From a virus, in IMG/VR virus record IMGVR_UViG_3300014720_004620, positions 1-22,976 of that record: a stretch of DNA of 22,976 nt; one strand, written 5' to 3'. The notes under the pieces were generated by a model. It had not been told where the DNA came from. It made no database searches and worked only from the letters and a program-made list of their open reading frames with translations. Shown piece after piece: positions 1-7,219 of this stretch. Positions within the stretch are counted from its first letter, which is position 1. Every line of letters starts with the position of its first letter. The position numbers and the translations under genes were made by a program.

Positions 1-744
1 GTATTTCCTATACTAACCGGGTTTATGTCTGGAGTTGATGTTACTGATGTTCTTGGTATAGAAAAATATGAGCCACCAATCCCAGCCCAAATAGTTGGTG
101 ATGCCCGATCTTTTAGTTGGCCTGTTAGTAAAACAGATGAGATTAGAGTACAGTCTGATAGTCAGTATGGGTTTATAGAACAATTAACAGGAAAACAATA
201 TTATATTAGTCTAAAACTAGATGGTACAAGCAGCACATTTTTAATTGATCCTAAAGACGAAATTTTTCATGTTTGTGGCAGAAATTACAGTTATAAAAGA
301 AATCCCGACCATAGTTTTTGGAAAATAGCAGATAAATATAATATAGAAGAAGGACTAAGATCATTTTGGGAAACTGGTCATAGATTAGCAATTCAAGGAG
401 AGATTGTTGGGCCGGGAATCCAAAAGAATCCTTTAGGACTACCATATACTGATTTATATGTTTTTAATGTTGTAGATGTTAGAACTAATACAAAATTATG
501 CTTAGATAAGGCTCTGATTGTTACAAAGAAACTAGGACTAAATTTTGTTCCAATCCTTGAACAAGGTACTCATTTTGTTTATACTAAGGATGAACTACTA
601 GAGTTAGCAACAGGCAAATATAACCAACATTTCAGTTCTTCCAAACCTTCTCAAGACCGTGAAGGCATTGTTATTAGAAGTATTTGTGGTGAGATTAGTT
701 TTAAGGCTATAAATAACGAATTTTTACTTAAAAATCAAGATTGA
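1..744 (+). CDS. RNA ligase, Rnl/DRB0094-like, 3' part (5' end outside window)
   Basis: This is a nucleotidyltransferase-fold RNA ligase that would seal 3'-OH/5'-phosphate RNA ends through a lysyl-AMP intermediate. The frame is open from base 1, and the residues before the ATG at 25 (GFMSGVDVTDVLGI) fit the linker that precedes the ligase domain in this family. The gene therefore most likely begins upstream of the window. Counting from the ATG at 25, motif I is KLDGTS with the AMP-accepting lysine at residue 64 (base 214). A GEIVG motif lies near residue 125, motif IV is EGIVIRS at 213-219, and motif V is the FKAIN segment with Lys227. The five core motifs appear intact. In phages such ligases can repair tRNAs cut by host anticodon nucleases, and the rtcB gene 1.7 kb downstream supports an RNA-repair role. 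The N-terminal domain cannot be judged. Confidence 0.88.
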   Translation, partial: VFPILTGFMSGVDVTDVLGIEKYEPPIPAQIVGDARSFSWPVSKTDEIRVQSDSQYGFIEQLTGKQYYISLKLDGTSSTFLIDPKDEIFHVCGRNYSYKRNPDHSFWKIADKYNIEEGLRSFWETGHRLAIQGEIVGPGIQKNPLGLPYTDLYVFNVVDVRTNTKLCLDKALIVTKKLGLNFVPILEQGTHFVYTKDELLELATGKYNQHFSSSKPSQDREGIVIRSICGEISFKAINNEFLLKNQD

Positions 745-757
745 TAAATTCAATATT

Positions 758-1039
758 ATGAAATGTCCTAATTGTGTAACTCCTTGGAAATGTAATGGGC
801 CTCACCTTGAAGAAAGATGCCAAGGGTTGTATAATAGTGCCGATGGCTACTTTATTTTCAATGCTTTAAGACAAAAATATCTTTTTATCCCTTTTGAAAA
901 AGAGTATACTGAAAGTCAGTTGTTAGATATAAGTAATACTTTGAAATTTTTGAATAAAGAAAAGTATAAGAGTCAAAATAAAAGATTAGAAGCATTACAA
1001 AAACTAACCGAACTAGATGAGGAACTGGGATTATCGTAA
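758..1039 (+). CDS. hypothetical protein with N-terminal Cys cluster
   Basis: This 93-residue protein is of unknown function. The N-terminus begins MKCPNC and carries further Cys residues near positions 12 and 21 plus a His, so a small zinc site is possible. The C-terminal half is charged and helical, rich in Lys, Glu and Leu. It starts 13 nt after the RNA ligase stop with no clear Shine-Dalgarno sequence. Its stop overlaps the next start (TAATG), which indicates a polycistronic unit with translational coupling. I do not recognise a family. Confidence 0.75.
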   Translation: MKCPNCVTPWKCNGPHLEERCQGLYNSADGYFIFNALRQKYLFIPFEKEYTESQLLDISNTLKFLNKEKYKSQNKRLEALQKLTELDEELGLS

Positions 1040-1449
1040 TGAAAAGTAAAAAGAAAAAACCTCGCTTCGATTGTGATGTTAATGGAGGTATTATTGTTAC
1101 TTGTGCATTAAGATATGCTCTTGGTCGAATGACTTATGTGCCGGGTGCGGTTCAAGATTGGATTAGAACTTACTGGGATAGTTTAAATTCTAATACCAAA
1201 TGTGTTGTTGTAAGGGATGTTTTTGAATATCTATATGATGAATTTAAATCAAGTGGTAAATACGAAATACCATTTGGAGGATATGATGTTAGAGAGTGGG
1301 AAAAGTTTGCTATTGACAGATATTGGCTGTTAGATTACAATGAACGCAAATACATTGACGAAGAATTGAAAAGTCGAGCCAAAGATAGTAAATGGCTAAA
1401 AAACTGGATGATTCCTAAAATATACGCAAATCATAATTATGAACTTTGA
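1039..1449 (+). CDS. conserved phage-type hypothetical protein (ALRYALGR motif)
   Basis: This 136-residue protein has a very basic N-terminus (MKSKKKKPR). The following segment around residues 23-35 (CALRYALGRMTYV) and an ERK/WL region resemble small proteins I recall from many phage genomes that have no assigned function. There is no signal peptide or membrane segment. It overlaps the preceding gene by 1 nt and the next by 11 nt, placing it in one operon with both. The resemblance is from memory and no function is claimed. Confidence 0.75.
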   Translation: MKSKKKKPRFDCDVNGGIIVTCALRYALGRMTYVPGAVQDWIRTYWDSLNSNTKCVVVRDVFEYLYDEFKSSGKYEIPFGGYDVREWEKFAIDRYWLLDYNERKYIDEELKSRAKDSKWLKNWMIPKIYANHNYEL

Positions 1450-1777
1450 ACAAGCAAAAGAATTATCTTTTCTAGTACCCTGGAAAACTATGGAATGTTT
1501 TAGCGGGTCAGACTGCTGGTGCAGAATTATTATGCCAATTGAGCCGATTCTTTATAGTCATCCAGAAAATCCAGAGAATAAACATGAATATAGTATTGTA
1601 GATGCTGGAGCATTAGATCAAGAAACTGCTGAGTATATGGTAGATCTACATAATTCGTGCTTGGAAAGAATCGAAAAGATTACTCCTAGTAATGAAGAGT
1701 TATTGAAGATGGTAGATGAATTATGGGAAGAGAAACATGGTGAAATTTGTAAAATTGTAAGAAAAGAGATAGACTAA
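1439..1777 (+). CDS. hypothetical protein
   Basis: This acidic 112-residue protein has a Cys-containing motif near residues 20-28 (CFSGSDCWC) and a charged helical C-terminus. The start lies inside the end of the preceding gene (11 nt overlap), and its stop overlaps the next ATG (TAATG). No family is recognised. The tight overlaps and the codon use, which matches its neighbours, support it as a real gene. Confidence 0.72.
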   Translation: MNFEQAKELSFLVPWKTMECFSGSDCWCRIIMPIEPILYSHPENPENKHEYSIVDAGALDQETAEYMVDLHNSCLERIEKITPSNEELLKMVDELWEEKHGEICKIVRKEID

Positions 1778-2019
1778 TGAGCGGCTGGAATTACAGAGTA
1801 TTCAAAAGAATCCATAATCATAAATATCTGCATGAGCCTGAGACTCTTTATGAAATTAAGGAGGCTTTTTATGATGATAACGGGAAAGTTAATGGGTGGG
1901 CAGAAACGCCAGACGTTATAGCAGACAGTTTGGATGGCTTGAAATGGACACTAAATAAAATGATGGAAGGTTGCAGTAAACCTATAATTGATGACAATAA
2001 TGGAGAAGAACTGAATTAA
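1777..2019 (+). CDS. conserved hypothetical protein, 'WNYRVF' type
   Basis: This 80-residue protein begins SGWNYRVFKR and continues with a YEIKEAFYDDNGKVNGWAE segment. That pattern recurs in small soluble proteins of phages and some bacteria, as I remember them (N-terminal WNYR, central YDxNGxxxGW). The function is unknown. It is the last gene of the first gene run and is followed by a non-coding stretch of about 115 nt that contains hairpins. Confidence 0.75.
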   Translation: MSGWNYRVFKRIHNHKYLHEPETLYEIKEAFYDDNGKVNGWAETPDVIADSLDGLKWTLNKMMEGCSKPIIDDNNGEELN

Positions 2020-2111
2020 CAGTCACCTTTAGGTTGATCGCTAAAAGGTAACGTCCTGAGCCTCTAGTTCGTCTACTAATGACGTTCAACGCTCAATAAT
2101 GGGGGCGTTTT
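2020..2111 (+). ncRNA. structured non-coding stretch, possible small RNA or leader
   Basis: This gene-free stretch is richer in G+C than its surroundings and can fold into three consecutive hairpins. The first is ACCTTTAG (2025-2032) with CTAAAAGGT (2041-2049), leaving one bulged A. The second is AACGTC (2050-2055) with GACGTT (2081-2086). The third is AACGCTC (2088-2094) with GGGCGTT (2103-2109), followed by a short T-run. It could be a small RNA, a processed intercistronic structure, or a leader for the gene at 2135. I see no sigma70-like promoter directly upstream. It does not match a tRNA or any riboswitch I know. Confidence 0.4.
2088..2111 (+). terminator. possible weak intrinsic terminator
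   Basis: A stem of seven pairs, AACGCTC with GGGCGTT and one T-G wobble, closes an 8-nt loop and is followed by TTTTC. The stem is G+C-rich for this genome, but the T-run is short. It may act as a partial terminator or attenuator between the first gene run and the gene at 2135. Confidence 0.4.
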
Positions 2112-2134
2112 CAATACAACAAAGGAGAAAAATT

Positions 2135-2455
2135 ATGGCTAAATCAGCATCAATGTTAGCAAAAGAATTTATATACGGTCTTTTAAAAAAGACAGACTTC
2201 GACAGTCTGGATGATATAGAAGTTTTTGATTCACAAAAATATGATGTTTCGGATGATTCTTTCATCGGAGTTTATGCTTGGGGTAATCTTGATACTGATA
2301 CTCCAGTTGGACATTCTATAGAGTGGAAAAAAGACTCCTATTCTGTTACTGATGTGATGGAAGAAATTAAGAACGAACTACAAAACGAATATGTTGGAAA
2401 GATCAAACCTTTAAAGGATGGCGTTCATCTTATTCTGAAAAGGATAAAAGAGTGA
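2135..2455 (+). CDS. hypothetical protein
   Basis: This acidic protein of 106 residues is of unknown function. I chose the ATG at 2135 because AAAGGAG (2121-2127) lies 7 nt before it. An earlier in-frame ATG at 2099 falls inside the loop of the hairpin at 2088-2109 and has no ribosome binding site. The protein starts MAKSASMLAKEF and contains many Asp residues in its middle. Its stop overlaps the GTG start of rtcB, so the two are probably translationally coupled. Confidence 0.75.
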   Translation: MAKSASMLAKEFIYGLLKKTDFDSLDDIEVFDSQKYDVSDDSFIGVYAWGNLDTDTPVGHSIEWKKDSYSVTDVMEEIKNELQNEYVGKIKPLKDGVHLILKRIKE

Positions 2456-3819
2456 TAAGCGGGAAAACATTAATTGATTTAGGATATCAACCATCAAAAT
2501 GGTTTAGTTCTGTCATAGACTATGCTAATACTAATGATCTCAATACAGAACAATTGCATAACCATATAAGTTCAATACTTCCTAAAGTTGTTGAACCATT
2601 GTATAATCCTATAGATTTCCACAAAAATATTCTAGCAGACAATGAGCATGAGCTGAAAAATATAGAGTCTGTTTATGAGGCTATGAACTCTTTGTTAACA
2701 ATACCCACAGCAGTAGATGCTGCTATAATGCCAGATGCTTGTCCTACAGGTAAAGATGAAATTCCTGTTGGCGGAATAATAGCGACTAAAAACGCTATTC
2801 ATCCTCGTATGCACAGTGCTGATATATGTTGTTCTGTTATGGCTACTGACTTAGGCTATGCTGATCCTAAGATGGTACTAGATGCCGCTTTTGAGATTAC
2901 TCATTTTGGTATAGGAGGAAGAGACAGAGATAATCAATTAATAAGATTGCCTATTGATCTTAAAGATAAAATACAAAATAATTACTATTTAAATAGTGAT
3001 AAAAGTTTAAAGTATGCTCATAGTCACCTTGGTACTCAGGGTGATGGTAATCATTTTTTATTTATTGGAATAAGTAAGAGTAATAATCATACTTACTTAG
3101 TTACTCATCATGGTAGCAGAGGTTTTGGGGCAAATCTTTATAATGAAGGAGTATACAAAGCAGAATTATTTCGTAAAGAAATTGCTCCTAATATTAGTAG
3201 TAAAAATGCTTGGATTCCTTTTGACACTAAAGAGGGTCAGGATTATTGGGAGGCTCTACAAATTGTAAGAGAATGGACTAAATTAAATCACGAGTCTCTA
3301 CATGACGCTATAAAGACAAAAGTTTCTAAATTTTTATATTCTGAAAGATTTTGGAATGAGCATAATTTCGTCTTTAAAAAAGATGATGTATTTTATCATG
3401 CCAAAGGAGCAACTCCTATGGAAGATGGTTTTGTACCAGACTCATATAAAGGATTAAGGCTTATTCCATTAAATATGAGCCAGCCTATATTAGTAGTAAA
3501 AGCATCAGACAACAATACTGGATTAGGTTTTGCTCCTCATGGTGCTGGTCGTAATTTTAGTAGATCTGAACATAAAAGATCTAAACTAATTGATAAAACA
3601 TCCAAACAATTATTTTATGAAGAAACAAAAGGGCTTGATGTCAGATTTTTTTCTGGAAAAATAGATGTAAGCGAATTGCCCAGTGCTTACAAAAATGCTG
3701 ACAAAATTAAACAACAAATTACTCACTTTAATCTAGGTACTATTGTTGACGAAATAGACCCTTATGGATGTATTATGGCTGGACATATAGAAAAGCCATG
3801 GAGAAAAAGAAAAATATAA
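2452..3819 (+). CDS. rtcB: RtcB family RNA ligase
   Basis: This is a GTP- and Mn2+-dependent RNA ligase that joins 2',3'-cyclic phosphate or 3'-phosphate ends to 5'-OH ends, as in repair of tRNAs cut by ribotoxins. The protein has 455 residues. Metal-ligand motifs are present: ADIC (Asp124, Cys126), GDGNHF (His201) and THHGSRG (His219/220). The guanylylation site HGAGR is at 363-367 with His363 as the expected nucleotide acceptor, followed by SRSE. The C-terminus keeps the IEKPWR-like end (446-451). The start is GTG at 2452, overlapping the previous stop, with AAGGA about 10 nt upstream. No archease is seen in the window. With the ligase at the window start, the phage encodes ligases for both kinds of RNA ends. 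Confidence 0.95.
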   Translation: MISGKTLIDLGYQPSKWFSSVIDYANTNDLNTEQLHNHISSILPKVVEPLYNPIDFHKNILADNEHELKNIESVYEAMNSLLTIPTAVDAAIMPDACPTGKDEIPVGGIIATKNAIHPRMHSADICCSVMATDLGYADPKMVLDAAFEITHFGIGGRDRDNQLIRLPIDLKDKIQNNYYLNSDKSLKYAHSHLGTQGDGNHFLFIGISKSNNHTYLVTHHGSRGFGANLYNEGVYKAELFRKEIAPNISSKNAWIPFDTKEGQDYWEALQIVREWTKLNHESLHDAIKTKVSKFLYSERFWNEHNFVFKKDDVFYHAKGATPMEDGFVPDSYKGLRLIPLNMSQPILVVKASDNNTGLGFAPHGAGRNFSRSEHKRSKLIDKTSKQLFYEETKGLDVRFFSGKIDVSELPSAYKNADKIKQQITHFNLGTIVDEIDPYGCIMAGHIEKPWRKRKI

Positions 3820-3826
3820 GTTTGTA

Positions 3827-4786
3827 CTAATTACATTTTTTATATGTATCTATATCGGTTTGTAAATAATTTTGATAAGTTATTTGATCTAAATGAAACC
3901 ACTTAATCAACATATTAGAATCTGTGTGTTTGATCAGTTCTCCGTATATTTTAATGTCTTCTTTAATATAGCATATTTTGTTATAAGTAATAACTAGATG
4001 AAAAAATCCGTTTGGAGCAGAACTGTTCATGATTCTAATCTCTGGTATTTCTCCTTTGTTTATGGTCTTATTGTCATACTCATTTATATATCCAAAAAGT
4101 CTTTCTAAAGAATGAGAATACGAACCATCGTTTTGATCATCAACCTTATTTTTTTCTTGTAATAAAAACGAATTGATTTTATCTAAAACATCTTTTTTGA
4201 CAAAATATTTTTGAAATAGCTGTGTTTTACTAGCGAAGATATTCCCTCCGCAGAAATTTTTACTTGGAGCTTTATCATAGTCTATACCAATAATTTTACA
4301 TAATTCTTGAATTTTTTTTGTATTCAAAAATTCTTGATCCTTTAATATTAGTTGCTCATTGCATAAAGATCCAATTTTTTCATCCGCCAATAATTTAGAA
4401 CAATTATTTAAAAATATGGTTTTTGAACCCAATAAAGAATGTAAAAGAATAGTTCTCCAGTTTATGTATTTTTTATTACTTTTGCCTAAATATGATTTTT
4501 TTGAATGTAACTTAAAAAATATAGGTTCTTTTAAAGGATTAAGTAAATTAATTTGATACAAAAAAGGTCTCACGTCCACTCCACAATTATCTTTAAAATA
4601 CTGAAAAGATACATTAGAAAAATATTTATTAGCTTCGTTAACTATTTGTGAATTATCATTTTTTGCATACAAACCTATATATAGATTTATATGTTTCTCA
4701 ATAGGTTTAAGTAAATGGAGAAATTCTGGCCATAAATCAATATGATAAATCCATAATAGTATGGCTGCTTTTTGGTCTATTTTCAT
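3827..4786 (-). CDS. RgpF / rhamnan synthesis F-like protein
   Basis: This 319-residue protein resembles the RgpF family (rhamnan synthesis protein F), which takes part in bacterial surface polysaccharide assembly. Features supporting this are VDVRPFLYQI, where RgpF proteins have a GRDxxPFL-like segment; FFKLHSKKS followed by WRTILLHSLLGS; and a late FCGGNIFASK segment matching the family's GxMFW/A region. It is the only clear reverse-strand gene, converging on rtcB with a 7-nt gap. It is extremely AT-rich (Lys, Asn and Ile abundant) compared with neighbours, suggesting separate acquisition. No Shine-Dalgarno sequence precedes the ATG. It may modify the host envelope or decorate the virion. 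The assignment rests on remembered motifs. Confidence 0.72.
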   Translation of the reverse strand: MKIDQKAAILLWIYHIDLWPEFLHLLKPIEKHINLYIGLYAKNDNSQIVNEANKYFSNVSFQYFKDNCGVDVRPFLYQINLLNPLKEPIFFKLHSKKSYLGKSNKKYINWRTILLHSLLGSKTIFLNNCSKLLADEKIGSLCNEQLILKDQEFLNTKKIQELCKIIGIDYDKAPSKNFCGGNIFASKTQLFQKYFVKKDVLDKINSFLLQEKNKVDDQNDGSYSHSLERLFGYINEYDNKTINKGEIPEIRIMNSSAPNGFFHLVITYNKICYIKEDIKIYGELIKHTDSNMLIKWFHLDQITYQNYLQTDIDTYKKCN

Positions 4787-4808
4787 AAATTCGTTGTCTA
4801 GGCTCTGT

Positions 4809-4836
4809 TTGACAAAACCATCTATATTAGTATAAT
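4809..4836 (+). promoter_or_regulatory. sigma70-like promoter, distal of a tandem pair
   Basis: TTGACA (4809-4814) and a perfect TATAAT (4831-4836) are separated by 16 nt. Transcription would start near 4843 and run towards the DUF4325 gene. A second promoter follows 46 nt downstream of this -10. Unlike the other promoters here, it has no CGAT element. Confidence 0.75.
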
Positions 4837-4881
4837 AATCGCAGACTCGCGGAAGTCATAAAAACAAGTTTAAGGTTGGCG

Positions 4882-4910
4882 TTGACATTTGACGATATAC
4901 GGGTTAGAAT
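4882..4910 (+). promoter_or_regulatory. sigma70-like promoter with CGATA element, upstream of DUF4325 gene
   Basis: TTGACA (4882-4887) and TAGAAT (4905-4910) have a 17-nt spacer that contains CGATA. Half of the inverted repeat ATATACGGG / CCCGTATAT lies in the spacer (4895-4903) and the other half beyond the predicted start (4923-4931). This is a likely operator geometry. Confidence 0.8.
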
Positions 4911-4935
4911 GAGTAGTTCTGGCCCGTATATTTTT
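4895..4935 (+). terminator. 9-bp inverted repeat plus T-run: terminator for distal promoter or operator
   Basis: ATATACGGG (4895-4903) and CCCGTATAT (4923-4931) are perfect inverted repeats 19 nt apart, followed by T residues to 4935. RNA from the promoter at 4809 would contain both arms and could form a terminator hairpin. RNA from the promoter at 4882 would start inside the loop and escape. As DNA, the repeat could instead bind a repressor. The sequence cannot tell these apart. Confidence 0.5.
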
Positions 4936-4948
4936 AGGAGTACACAGA

Positions 4949-5245
4949 ATGAAGGGACCGCTAATATATTATCCTATTGCAGAAATGTACGGCACAGATC
5001 TGTCTAGTACTAAACTGTCTTCGGAACTTAGGTCTTTGATTTTAGAAGAAATTGATCTAGGATTTAATGTGGAAATAGACCTGAAGAATGTTCGCACATT
5101 GACAAACGGATGGATTAGAAATGCTTTTGGTCTAATTATCAAAGATAAAGGATACGAATTTTTTAAACAGCACATTCAAATTATTAATATGTCTAATGAT
5201 ATCCGACAGTCTATTTTAGAGGGTATAGATCAGGTTATATCATGA
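4949..5245 (+). CDS. STAS-like protein (DUF4325 type)
   Basis: This 98-residue protein resembles the STAS-like DUF4325 family. The central strand VEIDLKNVRTLTNGWIRNAF followed by a hydrophobic helix and a late IINMSNDIR strand match the family's 'vtiDf.gv..lt.sfi.eaFG' pattern. Members often sit beside kinases or in mobile and defence contexts, and their role is unclear. It is the first gene behind two tandem promoters, with AGGAG 8 nt before the ATG. Its stop overlaps the next start (ATGA). Confidence 0.65.
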   Translation: MKGPLIYYPIAEMYGTDLSSTKLSSELRSLILEEIDLGFNVEIDLKNVRTLTNGWIRNAFGLIIKDKGYEFFKQHIQIINMSNDIRQSILEGIDQVIS

Positions 5246-5451
5246 TTGCAAGATTGCTATACGCTGTTATAGGAGCCACAGGATTAAGCATAGTACTTAG
5301 TTTGATACTTTTTAGTATATTCTATTTTATAGTCCATACTTTAAAATATAACTATGGTAATGAAAACTACTGGGTGTTTAGTTATACTTTTGTATTTAGT
5401 ATTTTTGTATGGATAATTAGTTTTGGTATTTTTTGTAGTTTTATTGAATAA
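5242..5451 (+). CDS. small two-helix membrane protein
   Basis: This 69-residue protein has two hydrophobic segments, about residues 5-33 and 43-66, joined by a short polar loop (KYNYGNENY). It overlaps the DUF4325 gene by ATGA, so the two are co-translated. The function is unknown. An inner-membrane protein with its termini on the same side is the likely topology. Confidence 0.75.
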   Translation: MIARLLYAVIGATGLSIVLSLILFSIFYFIVHTLKYNYGNENYWVFSYTFVFSIFVWIISFGIFCSFIE

Positions 5452-5475
5452 TCTATCTTAAATGAAAGACAATAT

Positions 5476-5667
5476 ATGAGTTTATGGGAAAGCATAAGTA
5501 AAATTTTTAATTTATTTTCGCGTCAAAAATCTTATGAAGAATTGACAGTAGAACTAGATGACAAAATGCAAGATCTTTATACTAGGATGGGTTGGCAACC
5601 ACAAAAAATTAACGATAGATTAGAAAAAACTATAAACTGGACTCTAAAAAACGATAGATGGCTATAA
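5476..5667 (+). CDS. hypothetical protein
   Basis: This 63-residue protein is soluble and charged, with a central amphipathic helix and several Trp residues (MGWQPQ, NWTLKNDRWL). It ends 1 nt before the next start. No family is recognised and there is no clear Shine-Dalgarno sequence. Its position inside the gene run is the main support. Confidence 0.65.
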   Translation: MSLWESISKIFNLFSRQKSYEELTVELDDKMQDLYTRMGWQPQKINDRLEKTINWTLKNDRWL

Positions 5668-5668
5668 T

Positions 5669-6280
5669 ATGAATAAAGGATTTACTGTAATAGGTGACGT
5701 TCATGGTAAGTATGAAAGATACCATAAAATTGTAAGGCAACAGGATTTTTATCCGTACACGTTACAGTTGGGAGATTTTGGTTTTAAATATGAAACACTA
5801 AAGAATGTGGATTCAACAAAACATCTTATTTTACCGGGTAATCATGATAATTATTATATGTGTTATAGATACCCTCATTTTTTAGGAGATTTCGGTTTTA
5901 CTTCTTTGAATGGCACAGAGTTTTTCTATTATCGTGGAGCATATAGTATAGACAGACAATATCGTACAATAGGTATAGATTGGTGGCAAGAGGAACAAGT
6001 AACTATTGAAGACTTTATGAAAGCAAGAGAGTTGTATAGGTCTACCAAACCAGATATTGTTATAACCCATGATTGTCCAGAAAACATAGCCCTAATCATG
6101 CTTAACAATCAAGGTAGACTATATCAAAATACAACGGGCTGGGCATTACAAGAACTTCTAAATATACATGAACCTAAATTATGGATATTTGGACACTGGC
6201 ATCAGTCAAGGACTATAGAATACGGCAAAACCCAGTTTATATGCCTTGACGAACTGGAAGTTTATGATATAAAGGGTTGA
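5669..6280 (+). CDS. calcineurin-like metallophosphoesterase
   Basis: This 203-residue phosphoesterase has the full set of dimetal motifs: GDVHG (9-13), GDFG (35-38), GNHDN (57-61), ITHDCP in the middle, and GHWHQ near the C-terminus. Members cleave phosphomonoesters or diesters of nucleotides, RNA or proteins; the substrate here cannot be read. Phage homologues are common, often in the same neighbourhood as RNA ligases. No membrane segment is present. It starts 1 nt after the preceding stop. Confidence 0.9.
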   Translation: MNKGFTVIGDVHGKYERYHKIVRQQDFYPYTLQLGDFGFKYETLKNVDSTKHLILPGNHDNYYMCYRYPHFLGDFGFTSLNGTEFFYYRGAYSIDRQYRTIGIDWWQEEQVTIEDFMKARELYRSTKPDIVITHDCPENIALIMLNNQGRLYQNTTGWALQELLNIHEPKLWIFGHWHQSRTIEYGKTQFICLDELEVYDIKG

Positions 6281-6332
6281 GCCTAGCGTTGGATTGTTAG
6301 CAATATTCTCATTAAGGAATCAAAAAGTAATT

Positions 6333-6542
6333 ATGAACAATAAAGCTAAAAAAATAGTGAAAGATTTCTATCTGTCTGTTATTTGGTATTTAAAGAAAGA
6401 ATACAAGCCTAAATATTATAGATATTGTGAGTCTCATATGAATACAATGTATGAAAAAGTTTCACCTCTTTATTGGGGAGGATCTAATATTTCTAATACA
6501 GCAGCAGAGTTAGTAGAGTACATCAAGAAAGCATCTGTATGA
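6333..6542 (+). CDS. hypothetical protein
   Basis: This 69-residue protein is basic and aromatic-rich (Tyr, Trp). I chose the ATG at 6333, with AAGGA at 6314-6318, over an upstream in-frame TTG at 6294 that has no ribosome binding site. The spacing of 14 nt is long. The stop overlaps the next ATG (ATGA). No family is recognised. Confidence 0.65.
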   Translation: MNNKAKKIVKDFYLSVIWYLKKEYKPKYYRYCESHMNTMYEKVSPLYWGGSNISNTAAELVEYIKKASV

Positions 6543-6751
6543 TTACATATCAAATTAAAATGTTCAAAGGGTTCCACAATGAACTTAATGAGGAAACTAT
6601 AAACAAATGGCTCCAAGATAATTCTGCTACAATAGATAATATTGTCAATATTTCTCATAGTTCTTATGTTGGGGGAGGGTGTATGACAGTAACATACATT
6701 AAGAAAAACCCTTTAGATAAAAACCATGATAATCAGATCCACTATAGATAG
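6539..6751 (+). CDS. hypothetical protein, possibly Cse60-like
   Basis: This 70-residue protein has the layout of the small Cse60-type family found in bacilli and phages: an N-terminal strand (YQIKMFKG), a helix NEETINKWLQDN, and a strand ending CMTVTYIKK. The resemblance is general rather than decisive. It overlaps both neighbours (ATGA upstream, 26 nt downstream). Confidence 0.6.
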   Translation: MITYQIKMFKGFHNELNEETINKWLQDNSATIDNIVNISHSSYVGGGCMTVTYIKKNPLDKNHDNQIHYR

Positions 6752-6992
6752 TGATTGTGAAGGTAGATTATACTATATAACTAAACATATGGGTAAGGAG
6801 ACTGTTGTACATCTACCTAAGTATAAATCTAGATTATCAGAATATGATGGAGAGCAGTTGATTAAAGAATTACGAAAAGACCCCAATACAAAAACCATAT
6901 ACCTATACAAAATCAAATATAATGACGGTATGATATCTTTGATAGCCAATCCAGATAAACCCATAGGCTCTTTTCATTGTGAGGAAAAATGA
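6726..6992 (+). CDS. hypothetical protein
   Basis: This 88-residue protein is basic, with a predicted alternation of beta strands and one helix (GEQLIKELRKDPNTKTIYLYKI). Its start lies inside the preceding gene (26-nt overlap) and its stop overlaps the next start. No family is recognised. No Shine-Dalgarno sequence is visible, so translation is probably coupled. Confidence 0.62.
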   Translation: MIIRSTIDSDCEGRLYYITKHMGKETVVHLPKYKSRLSEYDGEQLIKELRKDPNTKTIYLYKIKYNDGMISLIANPDKPIGSFHCEEK

Positions 6993-7219
6993 CTGAAAGT
7001 TATAGAGATTTTTTGACTACTATCAATGATACATTTTGGAATCATAAACCTATTCTAAGATATGGCCAAACAATAATGAATGTTTTATATGATGTATGGC
7101 CCGAAAAACACAAAGAAATTGTAGGATCAGTATACGATTGTTTTTATGATGATACCAAAGTAGAATCACTGTTAAATTTATTAGAAACCAATTGGAAAAA
7201 GGAAGATAGTAATGTATAA
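6989..7219 (+). CDS. hypothetical protein
   Basis: This 76-residue soluble protein is helical and acidic (SYRDFLTTIND, then VYDCFYDDTK). GAGGA lies 6 nt before the ATG. It overlaps the preceding gene (ATGA) and the secreted repeat protein downstream by 8 nt. No family is recognised. Confidence 0.68.
   Translation: MTESYRDFLTTINDTFWNHKPILRYGQTIMNVLYDVWPEKHKEIVGSVYDCFYDDTKVESLLNLLETNWKKEDSNV

Noticed and set aside
2099-2134. Upstream ATG for the gene at 2135
   Set aside because: It lies in a hairpin loop without a ribosome binding site, whereas AAAGGAG precedes ATG 2135.
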